Positions 22,325-32,777 of a stretch of 61,991 nucleotides of DNA are shown piece by piece. This DNA is from Ectocarpus siliculosus. Taxonomy: Eukaryota > Sar > Phaeophyceae > Ectocarpales > Ectocarpaceae. A program made the translations under genes and the position numbers. The stretch's first letter is position 1, and each line of letters opens with the position of its first letter. The stretch spans positions 11,251 through 73,241 of the forward strand of contig FN648699.1 of the NCBI GenBank assembly GCA_000310025.1, read 5' to 3'. Below the pieces are notes generated by a model. That model saw nothing but the letters and a program-made list of their open reading frames with translations, was not told the origin of the DNA and ran no database searches.

Positions 22325-25300
22325 CCATAACAACAACAACAGCAACCATAACAACGACAACAACAACAACAACAACAACAACAATTAAAATCATCTTGGA
22401 GGGCGTCGGGTGCCGCTCAGCCGGTGTGCCCCGAGAGACGGACCACCAACGGCAACGTAGGAAGGGACAACCGGCCATCGGTGATCGGTGCAGTGGGAAA
22501 ACCAACGCTCCGTCCCAGGACGCGTGGTCAATGGTGCAACCGCTAAAGGCATGCACAACATGAGTACGCCCGCCCATGGCATGTCTGGTGTGACACAGCA
22601 AACGCAAGGGATGTCGAGCAGCTTCAGGTTTTCATCCTTGTGAAATTTAGCCTGGGCCGGCGACAACCCGGCATATCGCCACGTCCCGGTAGCATTGCAG
22701 GGATGCGACGTCGACGTGTATGGTCTAACGACTACGCCATGCGCGTACGTGAGTACCCACCCCCTCACACACCTCGTGGTTGTGGTGCTTCATTGGCGTA
22801 GGCCTCTGGCAAGCGTACATGGGTACCACGAACGCCGGCGCCCCGCCCCCTTCCTCTTCCCCTTCCTCCTCCGCTCCAACCACGTCGTTTTTTTTTAGGG
22901 GCGACAGCAGGTAGGGCCTTGTGTCCACCCGTCGCTGCAAACACAAAAAAAAAAAAAGAAAAGAAGAAAAAAAAATGTTGCCCCGGGGGGATCCGCTGGG
23001 GTTCAAATTCAGACAGTAGCCTTCGAAGGGTTTTTCCATTAAATTGTATAAACATGTTTAAGAATGCATTCGGGGAAGTTGGGATAGGGTTAGGGATACG
23101 GTCTGCGTACCCCCTCCCTGTTCTACCTCCTCACTTCTCGCGAAGGCGGTCCAATTCAGAGGGGTGAGAGGGAGACCCATGTTGTATGCGTGCGTGGGAC
23201 GCTCGGCTTCTCGTCGATGCCAACAAAAAAAAAATACATATATGGGGGGGTCCAAATTCAGAGGGGTGAGGGTGTGTGCGACGTTCGGGCTCCGCCTGCA
23301 GTCGTCGCAACAGCGGCATCCACCCAAACGCGTGGGATCGGCGAGGTCGGGGAGAGTGTCTCTTCGCGAGACACGGAACGCACCGAAGCAATGCGCCCCG
23401 TGTGTTGTGAATAAATGGGTCGCAACGAGCAGCAAGGCCAACCAAGCAGGAGTACCCGCCGGTGGGAATCTCTTCTGACACCCACACATAACTTTGGTGC
23501 TTCTGCCTGGACACGTGCATATCCACACAAAGAACTCACTACGGTAGCGACTACGGTTTAGGAGAAGGTCGCGGCAAGCCGAAAACGTTCTCCAAAATCA
23601 CTCTTCTCTCAAACCGTAGAACAAAAAATATGCATTTCTCACGCAGGTGCGAGTCACGTCTAACCTCTCACAACAAAGTCCGTACTCTCCCCTTGACAAA
23701 TCTCTCTTATGACCGTAGCCTCTACTGCATTGGTGCCGCCCACCGCACATTTTGCTGAAGACAGCTGACCAGCCACTGGTGTCCCACGACCTCGACGTCC
23801 TCCCCGCCAACTCCACCACCACCACCACCACCGCCGCCTAGCCCCATCCCCGCTCCTACCGGCGGCGGCACTTCCGCCCCTCCCTCTGCCGCGGTGGGAC
23901 CAAGGAGTTCCGCCCAAGGGGCGACCTCCTCCGACCAGCACACCGCCACAGCGAACCTCTCTCTGCGAAGCTGCTCCAGCAGTCCCCCCCCACCGCTGCC
24001 GCCGCCGCCGCCGCAGGCGACAAACTGCCGAGGTGGCGATGGCGGCGGCGGCGGCGGCGGCGGCGGTGGTTGCGACTTTCGGTGGTGCCGCTCGTTGCCG
24101 TTGCTCCGCCTGCGCTTCTTGCCCTTGCCAGGTGTAGCGCCGGGAGTGGCCTCGAACAAGTTCGGGGGTTTCTCGACCTGCGTGCGTGTGTTTTTCCCAC
24201 GTGACGAAACCCCCACGGCACCAAGAAGAGGCATTACAGGCGGGGGGGGGGGGGGGGTCTCCCAAGTTTTTTGGGCCCTTACCTTTTGAACCCAAAGGGG
24301 GGGGGGGGGGGGGGGGTTCATCCTTCCCCTNNNNNNNNNNNNNNNNNNNNNNNNNNNNNNNNNNNNNNNNNNNNNNNNNNNNNNNNNNNNNNNNNNNNNN
24401 NNNNNNNNNNNNNNNNNNNNNNNNNNNNNNCCCTACCCTAGCCCGGGGGGGTGTACTCAGAGTCGTGCATCCCGTATTCGTTAGACCATTGGGGGGTCTC
24501 CTAGGTTTTGGCGGCCTTAGCTGTTGGACCAGGAGGGGGCGTAGGGGGGGATTCGTGTTGCCTACCGTACTATGTTGACCATCGATCACGCGTCACCGCT
24601 TTGTCGACCACAGTCACGGTTGCTGCAACGTAGTACGGGCGCCCCTAAGAGTCGGGTGGAGGCGTCGAGGTTCTCTCCTCAACCCCCATACCGTACGTGA
24701 CCCAAGGTATTACCCCCCCAGGACCGACTTCAGGAGCTCAACTGCTCTACGACGAAGAGGATTCACGATCCAAAGGATACATCATCGGGAAGCGCTCCGC
24801 GGAACGGTTCCAACGCCGCCACTATCGGCACCGCCGCCCTTTCTGCTGAGGAGAAATCGTGCTTTGAAAACCACCATTTGGGGGGTGTACATCTTGCGTC
24901 ACCTACGGCATGTTACGCTGCGACATAGGCACCGCCCACCTTTGATTCCGGGCGCACGAGAACCTCAATGCCGACCTTGGACCCGTTCTTCCGGAACACC
25001 TCCTGCTGGTTCTTGGAGAAGCCTCGTCCGACTAGCGCCACACGCAGAGTCGCAGCAGCAGCAGCAGCAGCAGGGCTGGAAGAAGCAACACCGTCCCTGC
25101 TTCTGGAGGCCAACGCGGTTTCGGTGGATGCTGCTACCAGAGGAGGCGGGGGCGGGGATCCTTGCGCCCCATCCCCCTGTTTGTCCACGCCCTGCCGTTG
25201 CCGTCGCCTCCGCTGGTGGTGCTCCTTCTCTCCCCTCCGCCTTCTGCTACCTCCATCCTGCCGATTTCTGCCGTCCCCCTCCTCCTCTTCCTCCTCCTCC

Positions 25301-27341
25301 TCTTCTTGCATCGGCGCACGGGTTTCCCTCGCCCCCCCGCCCTCCGAAACATTGCCTGCCATCACCGCAAAACCGCTGGCTCCTCCGCTCCCGTCTTCTT
25401 CATGATTCAATTTCCCGACTTCCTCGCCGTCATCCGATCGTCCTGCGGCGTTCTCGTCACGCCCCTCCACGCTACGCTTTACCTGACCGCCAGACAGCTT
25501 CCCCGGAGCGCCATCACCATCCGCGTCACCCCCCGCCCATCGTCCCGTTGTGCTTTGGCCCGAATCCCTGCTCGGTCGGTCCGAGCCTGCTTTGTCGGAG
25601 TCCGTCGCGGGCTTTTCCGGGGAGTCTCCACGCTCTCCCGTTCCTGCTGAGGCCTTCACCGCGGATATCACAACAGTAGCCGCCGGCGCGACAGCAGCTG
25701 CCGCTCCTTCAGCGGCGCAACGCGACGCCCCCGCAGCAGCAGCAGCAGCAGAGGCCTGGCCGTCCCCTAGTCGCACGCCGCTCTCGCTCTCGCTCTCGCC
25801 GCCACCTCGACGTTCCCGCTCGGCGATAGCGGCACCCCCGGCAAGTCCGCCATCGGGTCTATTGCCGTCCTCTCTGGCGCGCCCTCCAACACCACGAGCG
25901 TCACTACTACTAGGGGTTGGTTGTCGTGCACGCTCGTCGTCGTCGCCGCTGTTTCCCTCTTCGGGGGACCCCGCTCGTTCTTGTCGGCTGCTGCTCACCG
26001 GCGGCGGCGGCTGGGGTACCGTCACCACCCGGACGACCTTGTCGAATCCCCGGCAGAACCTGAAGCCGTCGCCGACTTCGGCCACGGCGCTCTGTCCTCG
26101 GTGAATGTAGCTCTTCCCACCCGGCGGCTTACGGTATTGGGTGGGACGGGACGGAAAGGAGCCGGAACAGCAACACAACGTCCGCGGGACGCGGCAATTC
26201 CGACGAATTGTATTTCCAATTAGTGATGTGGGTCGGTGGACGGGCATGCGACGACAGCTCGGAAGCGTGTGTGTACCGAGACGCATCACAATTCCCATAC
26301 AAATACAACCAAACGCACCCTTTTGCTGGCAGCTAGCGGTACGTGAGAGAGAATTTTCGCATCGGGTGGGTTTCGGCTTGTTTCCAAGGAAAACAGCTCT
26401 ATACCATTTCGAGGGGGCCCGCACTTGGGCCCCCAACAGCACACACACCGCCCACACACACATTTTCTCCATATCGGATGTTGTACCCAAGCGCCACAAA
26501 CACACCTTCCGGCGGACGAGGAGCACAGGATTCGACCCAACGACCGACACGCGCACCCTTGACGGAGCAGCAGCAGTATCACGCTCGCTGCCGCCGTCGC
26601 CGCCGCCGTCATCGTTGTCGGCGATAGCCTGCACGCGGACGTGCTCGCGGCTGATCGTCGCGTCCGTCAGGTACTTCCTCAGGAACGTCGAGCTGTGGGG
26701 GGATGATAAGTCGTTGGAGACAGTTGCGGGAGTCGCGGTTACCGTAAGATGGCTGCACCGTCTGAGCTAACTAGAGATGCCACTTGGAAGTATTTCAGAT
26801 GGAATCGCCAAGAAATACTATTGATCCAAACGGTCCTCACAGCCGGCCGTAGTCGTTAGACCATTGACCTCGCATCTCCACATTTCCCGAAACGGTGGAT
26901 GGGGAGATACGCAACCATCGTCAGCATTGTCAAAAGGGGCGCGGAGCCGAGGGAGTGTTGTCAATTGTTTGTTTCGCACGTTCTACACCACGACCATTCC
27001 ATCCGTGGTTCACGCAAGACGGCCTGAGCACCGAGTCGCCACAAATGGATGAGTCCACACAACGCTCCTATCGACCGTGTCCCACGTATTCCCCACTCAA
27101 GAAGCATGCATGTGTGTTCGCCACAGGAAGGTGCCGCGACGGTGCTGCCGATGCTACCGTTGGCCAAAATCAGCCGTGAAGACACTCTGGCTCTATGCTG
27201 TAGTACCACACTGGCTCTATGGCTCTATACACAGCCACAGGCCAGAGAGGTACGCAAATGCCCCGCCTCCAAACCCCGAGAGGGTGTGGGTATTGGACTG
27301 TGTGAGTTGATACCCAGGCCTCACACCATATCCCAGAGAGA

Positions 27342-27381
<40 letters not shown>

Positions 27382-27838
27382 AACATATCATGTGGCGCCA
27401 CTCATTGCTGTCTAGAAGGGACGAGGCCGACAATGTCCGAGACGACGACGTGAAAATTCAAACGAATTTAGACACGACCTTATGTGCTGCTGTACGCTCG
27501 CTCTGCCGTGTCTGCGTGATTAAAAAAACTGCTGGCAGCTGCTCTCTACCAAGCTCTCTGGCAAAATCAAGCGCATAACCACCGTGTGCTACCAAACAAT
27601 CCCATCTATCAGTCAACCCACATTGGCCGAGGACGTACGCCGGTGTGCATAGACAAACGCTTTGCACAACCCAGGATGAATCTACGTCCTAGCAAACGAC
27701 GATACGATAGGTCATCCACGCGATTCAGACTTGCCTCTGGCCTCCCCGTCCCAGCAGCACTCCTGGAGCATCTGATTGGAGCACCAACGTTTCTTCTCCA
27801 TCCACTTCCAACGCAACCGTCGTCCTGTTTCCCGCCAT
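14489..27838 (-). CDS. FHA-BRCT family X DNA polymerase (Pol lambda-like), 15 exons
   Basis: This gene encodes a nuclear DNA repair polymerase of family X with added phosphopeptide-binding modules. Exons on the minus strand: 27838-27735, 26692-26506, 26127-24940, 24177-23744, 23491-23443, 21955-21846, 20894-20783, 19248-19104, 18615-18542, 17979-17875, 17224-17120, 16577-16455, 15770-15714, 15345-15279, 14655-14489. They total 3027 bases, or 1008 residues. Order: FHA (1-135), low-complexity linker, BRCT (459-654, interrupted), 8-kDa domain (655-728), fingers HhH (741-755), palm (802-931), thumb (932-1008). The start is the ATG that opens the FHA N-terminal strand. Intron 1 uses a GC donor (AG|gcaagt). 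The exon 5 end is the weakest border; exon 9 could instead end at 18548. Exon 15 ends RWV-stop; the TAG is part of a 10-base repeat. A Pol lambda/mu homologue is near certain; that the FHA exons belong to the same transcript is inferred from strand, phase and absence of an intervening stop or start. Confidence 0.87.
16127..16330. repeat. CAA/CAG-rich array in polymerase intron 12
   Basis: Repeated CAACAG and CAGCAG units with changes. Long open frames on both strands across it are composition artefacts. Confidence 0.8.
16930..17119 (-). repeat. Tandem repeat at the start of polymerase intron 11
   Basis: Degenerate units of about 37-39 bases copy the junction TTTGTGGAG|GTGAGACC: TATGTGGAGATAGGACC (about 17080), TGTGTAGGTGAGGCC (about 17040) and TTCGTGGAGGTGAGGCC (about 16940), with a poorer copy near 16975. 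Confidence 0.65.
17560..17874 (-). repeat. Tandem repeat at the start of polymerase intron 10
   Basis: Units of about 96-108 bases begin with TTTGAG|GTCAGAGAG at the true exon 10 donor (17875/17874) and recur as CTTGAG|GTCAGAGAG (about 17767) and CTTGAG|GTTGAAGAG (about 17671), with a fourth decayed unit near 17575. Shared blocks include GGCGGGACG and TGGACGCTTG. Confidence 0.75.
19318..19540 (-). repeat. ACGTC/CCAAT dispersed repeat, two copies
   Basis: Two copies in polymerase intron 7 share CGACCGCGCTAACC, CCAATGAAAAGACGTCAGTC and GTGCGGTT. The family also occurs at about 16805-16860, 36600-36680, 44000-44200, 48300-48500, 56100-56215 and 56365-56465. Confidence 0.6.
20215..20782 (-). repeat. 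Tandem repeat of exon 7 3' end and 5' splice site
   Basis: Immediately inside polymerase intron 7, six further copies of the sequence ending GAGCTCAAG|GTACGC follow the real donor at 20782. Unit starts on the plus strand are 20221, 20311, 20408, 20497, 20586, 20676 and 20777 (the last is the real junction), so the period is 89-101. Each copy carries a version of the last codons LGRLEELK and a GT donor. Confidence 0.85.
21300..21520 (+). mobile_element. SINE-like element, copy B
   Basis: The head has TAGTACGGACAGAAGAAGG and TACTGGGTAGAGAGAACGG, then a short interrupted tail (GACAACAACGGCAACAACC). It lies in polymerase intron 6, in antisense. Confidence 0.45.
22080..22385 (+). mobile_element. 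SINE-like element, copy C
   Basis: GGACCGGTACGGACGCTAG and AAGGTACTGAGCAGAGACCC precede a long (AAC)n tail with a few AAT, AGC and CGA interruptions. It is in polymerase intron 5, in the same orientation as copies A and B. Confidence 0.5.
24331..24430. other. Assembly gap, 100 N
   Basis: The gap lies in intron 3 of the polymerase gene and is bordered by a long G run. A round size of 100 suggests an unknown true length, so a small BRCT exon could be hidden here. Confidence 0.99.
24703..24895. mobile_element. MITE copy in polymerase intron 3
   Basis: It has GACGAAGAGGATTCA, GGTTCCAACGCCGCC and AATCGTGCTTTGAAAACC, then GGGGGGTGTACA. It lies just beyond the exon 3 donor of the polymerase gene. 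Confidence 0.6.
26045..27838 (-). other. FHA domain exons of the family X polymerase gene
   Basis: Three exons build one forkhead-associated domain. Exon 1 gives the first strands and LGRG (residues 29-32), exon 2 gives DATISREHVRVQ (45-56) and VVGSNPVLL (85-93), and the start of exon 3 gives VGDGFRFCRGFDKVVRV (115-131). G-R, S-R-x-H and the G-x-N-P turn are the conserved FHA landmarks. The GSNPVLL form resembles the FHA of PNKP, aprataxin and APLF, which bind CK2-phosphorylated XRCC1 and XRCC4. The joint of exon 1 to exon 2 splits a Ser codon and reads LGRGGQSSTFL. NBS1 also has FHA plus BRCT, but there they abut, whereas here about 320 residues of linker separate them. Confidence 0.78.
27341..27381. 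repeat. GA microsatellite in polymerase intron 1
   Basis: About 20 GA units with one GG interruption. Confidence 0.9.
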
Positions 27839-30800
27839 GACACATATCACTCCAGGGAGCCAACGCTGAGTGTCTGCCGCTGTTTCCACGCGAACATGGC
27901 CGACTCTCCCCGAACGAATTGCGGTCTTCGCGCGCGTACTTAATGGTTCAGAATCAGGTTCAGAACTCGGAACCGAGAGTTTCGGCAGAGGCGGAGCAAA
28001 TATCGTCCTTTCCAGCCCTTTTTTCCCGTGCAATTGCTTGTGCGTTTACGTGTACATAGCACTTCAACACGCACGCGGGCGAGACGTGGAAGACATCAAC
28101 GGCCGAGGTTTGAATCGTGTCGTAGGGGTGTGGATGTGCGTGATTAGATTGCTTCGAAGGCGACAGAAAACACACAGGTGAACAGGAATCCGAAGCACTG
28201 TATGTAGCAGCATTTCCATTGGTGCTGGTTCGAGTTGTATGGTATGGAGAGCATTTGCTGCATGGGAAAACATGGTAACGGTTCGCATGGATTGCAGCCA
28301 AGATGAAAACCAGAGGCGGCGATAATCACGGTGACCACCATGGAAAGGGTCGCTGTGATTGTTGTAGTTCTGGCCAATACGTTACCGTAGATTTTCCATC
28401 AGCCTCCCCCGCTTCAGGTGGTCGCGTGCACAGCATGAAAGGTGTTGATTCCGATGGGTAGACGACGACACCCAGACCTGTTCCTGAAAACAAAAAAGAA
28501 CTGGCAATGTGGTCCGCTCTACAAAGCAAAAATCCTCCGATCTTGAAGAATAGGATCACGGGATATTGGACTCAGCCGCCGGCGTCTACCAAACTGTATG
28601 TGGTAGCGTAGCAATAGCCTGCGCTCAGTCGACGAGACACTGCAACATGCACCCTATTATTGGTGTTTCATACGAGTGGGCCGGCACTGGCACCGTAGCT
28701 TACTTTCCGTACCACACCCCCAGAGCCGATAATAAACCTTCCTCTCTTACTCCACGATGAGGAGGAAACCAGAATCTCATGATTCATTTCCGGAAAACCG
28801 TGGACGAAATGGTTCCAACGCGCCACCTTTTCGGCGCGTTACTGGAGAATGATCAAGCGTTGAAAGTCTGTCCAGGCAGCGCGGTGTCTGCAACCTATAC
28901 ATATGGTATATACCTGGCAGACTGCATCTGTGGAAGCAACGCATATAGCTGTCTGCAGCCAGAGTGCGGACCTTCGCTTTTTTGCGCCCCCGTGCAATAC
29001 CCCCGGACTCCGATCTCCTCGCGGAAATCGAATTGTTCTGGCATTTGACGAACCCCGAGTGCGATTGCTTTGGACTGTACGCACCACGAACAAAAAATAT
29101 TGTTTGGGGCTGCTATGTACTACACCCTATGATAACTCCGGTACGTACAGCTGAAAGAACCACAGCGGCTGTACCGATACCAGGACAGGGCAGCTTGGGT
29201 GCTCGCATGCTGTTAGGTGCCGTTGGTGGCAACCCATCGGGGGGTATCATACGAAATCGGTGTGAATGAGTGCGAAATATCCAACGACGCGGTCCCCTAC
29301 TGGGGAACAATCCATGTGCCTTCAAAGCGTGTTCTTGGTTTGGTGCGTGTCACTATTTCTTGGGACTCTCGTGTCGTATCTCTTCCTGTACCTAGTCGGG
29401 CCGGTAGGTTTTATCCTCGACCACGTACGGACAGCGGATGGCTTGAAATGGATCTTCAGCGAGAGTGACTCATTGTCGAGTCATTTGCCGTCCAGTGCAC
29501 AGCAAAGTACACTACCGTACTTTTTGTGAACAACACATCGGTGGCATTATTCGCAGACTTCGGAGGTGCTGACCGAGGCCGTCACGTCTGGGACGAGACC
29601 TACAGTGCCAGAGGTTGCCCCGCCCATTTCAGTTGACCGGTCATCACGTTTGGCTACAGTCATGGATTTCGACATTTTTTTCACGTACGTATTGCTCGTG
29701 ACGGCACCCACAAGACCCTGTGACGAAAAAAGTTTTTTAAGGTCTCTCGAGGGTGAGCTGGGCAATGCCGATGAGGAAGTGATAGATCCACGTACATCTT
29801 TGGGTTGTTTCGTGTCGTTCACGCATGAAATTGTGTATGCGGACGGCGCATGCATTCTCTTAGGGTTGTTTTTATATCATTTCACCGGCGTTTGCTATTG
29901 GAGTCTATTGTATCATTGCCCACAATGACAGCCGCGATGTCGTGTAGATAACCCTCAATGATTGGCTGACAGTCTTGCTCTCCTTGACCTAATTGATCCA
30001 CGCACAGGATTTTCTGTGTAACAATGCTGGGCCCGTATGCCGTCGAAGAGATAAGGGAACGTTGTGAACTGCGGTGGCACCCACGGCGTCACCGGGACGA
30101 CCGCCATCAAGCACCCTATTCTAGTGCTGATCACGTGAGGGGTGCACTCATTCATGTAAACACATGCCGTAGTCGATAGACCTCAGACCTCGCACCCCTT
30201 CAATGCCGGGATGGAACGATAGCCCGGGTTGTGGACGGCCCAGGCTGCGTTTCACAAAGACGAACTAGAAGCTGGTCATCATCTATGCGTTTGCTGTGTC
30301 GAACCACATATGCCATAGTTTGATTGGGCATCCCGGCTAACCATATGTTTCACATTCGGCGGGCATGACCCCTTCAAGTATGGCAAAGGATTTCGATCTT
30401 TGCGCGTTCGTACAAAGCAGGCGCGCTACACACAGCAAACACGTCGCTTCGTGTATGATGCCGTTGGAGTACAACCTGCTTACGCACTTCAGGTGGATAG
30501 TTCAGTATGGAGTTGTTCATACGTAGGTTTGCCCTAGAGCATTCCAACTACCAGTGTTCAGCGGACATCCTCCAGGGTGTGAAACACTCTAGAGCCGAAG
30601 CCGACAAGCTCACAGGATACCCCGAATACTTCATGCCTAATACAGCAGATTTACAGGTTCATGGTATTAGAGTCATTTCTACCTCGACCAATCTACCCTC
30701 GAACCTCACAGACGGGTGGACTATCGGTCTCAGTTTCACCAGGTGGAGCTGCTCACGTGGGGACGCGGATGCGCTAACCCCCAGGCTTCCGTCTACGCGT

Positions 30801-31844
30801 CTATGCCTCCAGCTCATGTGACTCATGTGATGCCTGAGGGACGCCCCATGTAGTTAGTACACTTCCATTGTCCGGACCCGACTGAGCTCCACGCCCTCGT
30901 GGTCGGAAGTAGCTCCACAATGAAGTCGACGTCAAAGCGGCACCCCCCATTTCTAACAAGGTGGGTTGAAAATCAGGGATGTCCAAATCAGCATCGGAAA
31001 TCCCATGTGTTGCGATAATAAGGCAACAGGGGGAGCATGGGTAGGACAACAGACTGATGCTGGACACCTTATTCGAATCCAAGGCTTACCCTTATTTGAT
31101 CAATGACTTAGAGCAAGAATACACGGAACAAGTGAATGCCACCCCGGTAAGAGCTGGTACGCCATGTGAATACATTCGACGACAAATCTAGTCCACAGAG
31201 GAATACCCATTGTGGGCATGTGTCTGCAATTCAGCAACAGTGTTGATAACGACGTCATTTTCCGTCGAAATTTTATGTTGCGCAGCTTTGCGCCAGCCAA
31301 AACACAGACAAACGTCCCGCTCCGCCTTCATCATATCAAACACTTCCTCCTTGTACGAATGCCTAACAGGGTTTTGGAGTTTCACCCATCCATGATCCCT
31401 ACTCTAGCATTCTCACGGACGGGCGCTCTCCACTACCGTAGTACTACTTTACGATGCAGAGAGTAACGTCCCTAGTAGGGGTTTCCTTTTCACTCTGTTC
31501 CAACGGGCATCACTGCATGTTATCGTTTTGGTCCTTGCACTCTCGAACCACACAATTTCGTCAACCCTTCAATAGGTCAGGCACCTACAATAGGGTGCAA
31601 TTGCCTACACTCACAAGTCCAACCGCCACCACGACACAAGGCTGCGCTAGGCGTTGAGATGCAAATGGGTGACCCGGCCTCGATCCCATGCTCCATCAAG
31701 TAAAGCGAATCTTGTGCCTTATGCGTGTTACGGGTGACCGGAGCTCAAGGCTTTGTTCACCAACTGTACTTTTTCTGGTGTTCAGGTGCAGCAGGGGCGA
31801 AAGAACGGGTATGGAAGTCATTCTAGCGATACTTTTCAAGTACG

Positions 31845-32000
31845 ACGTTGACGAGCAAAGGACGTGTGAGTACTAAGGGTGCGGTGCTTCAAAAAACATC
31901 GGAGAAAAACAGTTGAGAGAGAGGAGCTGGCCCCGCCGCAACTACTCTGCTACCGCTTGGCGACCAGGATTCTCTTCATATCCACAAGACCGTCGGTCAA
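31845..32000. repeat. Direct repeat, partner at 32645-32790
   Basis: Both copies contain GACGTTGACGAGC, CGGTGCTTCAA and GAGAGA..GAGGAGC, about 800 bases apart, just downstream of the septin gene. Confidence 0.6.
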
Positions 32001-32210
32001 GGAATCAGCAGAGCAAGAAACATATGCCACCAGTACTGTTAGAGCAATAGATATATGTAGTGGCTGGGTGTGTTTTATGTTTGTTCACCATCGTATTCAA
32101 TGAAGCGGCCGGCATCTCGACAGGGAAGGATCGCCATGTTTACAAAAAAGTATTGAGTCAGCTATTGACATCCCCTCTTTCTCATATATGTTTTTTCGTG
32201 CTTGTTCGTT

Positions 32211-32390
32211 TACAGGGAAGGCCTTTTCCTGAGAGGGCCGCTGCTTGCACGGTTCGGGTCGCCGCATGTCTTCCCTGGCTCTCGTGAAGGCGGCGCTTTT
32301 CGCCGTGCTCGCGGTTGTGCTGGTATGCCTTCGTTGTGGGGTGCAACGCTGTGGTGCATGTTATTGCGTCCCCAAACAAAACATTCCCCT
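32211..32390 (+). pseudogene. Inverted partial copy of the septin last exon
   Basis: The plus-strand sequence matches the reverse of 32790-33014: an acceptor-like TTTACAG, GAGAGGGCCG, then a block coding ALFAVLAVVLVCLRC, and GGTGCATGTT. It lacks about 75 bases of the middle of the exon and shows an in-frame stop soon after its acceptor, so it is not a functional exon. It preserves the hydrophobic frame better than the septin gene itself. Confidence 0.55.
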
Positions 32391-32777
32391 TCAGGGTCGA
32401 TGCAAGCGTCCAGGGCAGGATTTCTTTCAACTGTAGATACCAGTCTGTGCCGATAAGCTGGTACATGGCTTCAACAATTTGCAACCGGGTCTTTCGACAT
32501 GATGATTGACCGAATAACCCATCGTGTGCACCAAACGCGATGGCCTATTGTGTACCTTTTCAAGTTTGTCAACGTCTGTGAAGCAGTCGGTCGGATCCTC
32601 GTCAGGCTTAGGGCAGTCGATCCATCTCCGCAAGATCAGGGGGCTGTGACGTTGACGAGCCAACGACGTACGAATACTAAGAGTGCTCGGTGCTTCAAGA
32701 AAAGACGGAGAAACAGGAAGACTTGAGAGATAGAGGAGCCACCCCAACGCCGTTACCATGTGACGATCAGGACCCTC

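Larger units (their letters stand above)
23443..25045 (-). other. BRCT domain exons of the family X polymerase gene
   Basis: The end of exon 3 gives the first BRCT half (RVALVGRGFSKNQQEVF, then IEVLVRPESK at 484-493). Exon 4 gives the last half with VEVVGHQWLVSCLQQN (621-636), where W628 is the hallmark Trp of helix 3. Exon 5 adds VSEEIPTGGYSC, typical of a BRCT C-terminus. Between the halves exon 4 inserts about 120 residues of basic, Pro-rich and Gly-rich sequence (KGKKRRR may be a nuclear localisation signal). The 100-base N gap (24331-24430) falls in the intron between exons 3 and 4, so a missed exon there is possible. In Pol lambda and Pol mu this domain contacts Ku/XRCC4-ligase IV. Confidence 0.68.
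27839..32777. other. Intergenic, polymerase to septin
   Basis: No gene is recognised. A GC-rich stretch at about 29565-29650, after an acceptor-like attattcgcag, could be an exon relic but matches nothing I know; an open frame at 30507-30821 is also unassigned. A partial MITE lies near 28745-28880. Bases 31845-32000 repeat at 32645-32790, and 32211-32390 is an inverted partial copy of the septin last exon. The region looks like eroded accessory DNA. Confidence 0.5.

Noticed and set aside
22160-22388. Poly-Asn or poly-Leu proteins
   Set aside because: Frames of the (AAC)n tail of a SINE-like element.
24864-26104. Plus-strand proline/serine-rich frames
   Set aside because: Antisense shadows of the low-complexity polymerase exon 3.
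24913-26634. Single-exon 573-residue gene on the minus strand
   Set aside because: It is exon 2, intron 2 and exon 3 of the polymerase gene read through. The FHA frame needs the splice from 26506 to 26127.
14489-27838. NBS1/nibrin homologue plus separate polymerase
   Set aside because: NBS1 has FHA and BRCT in direct contact, while here they are far apart and the BRCT is followed by Pol X exons in phase. Kept as the main alternative to be tested by cDNA.
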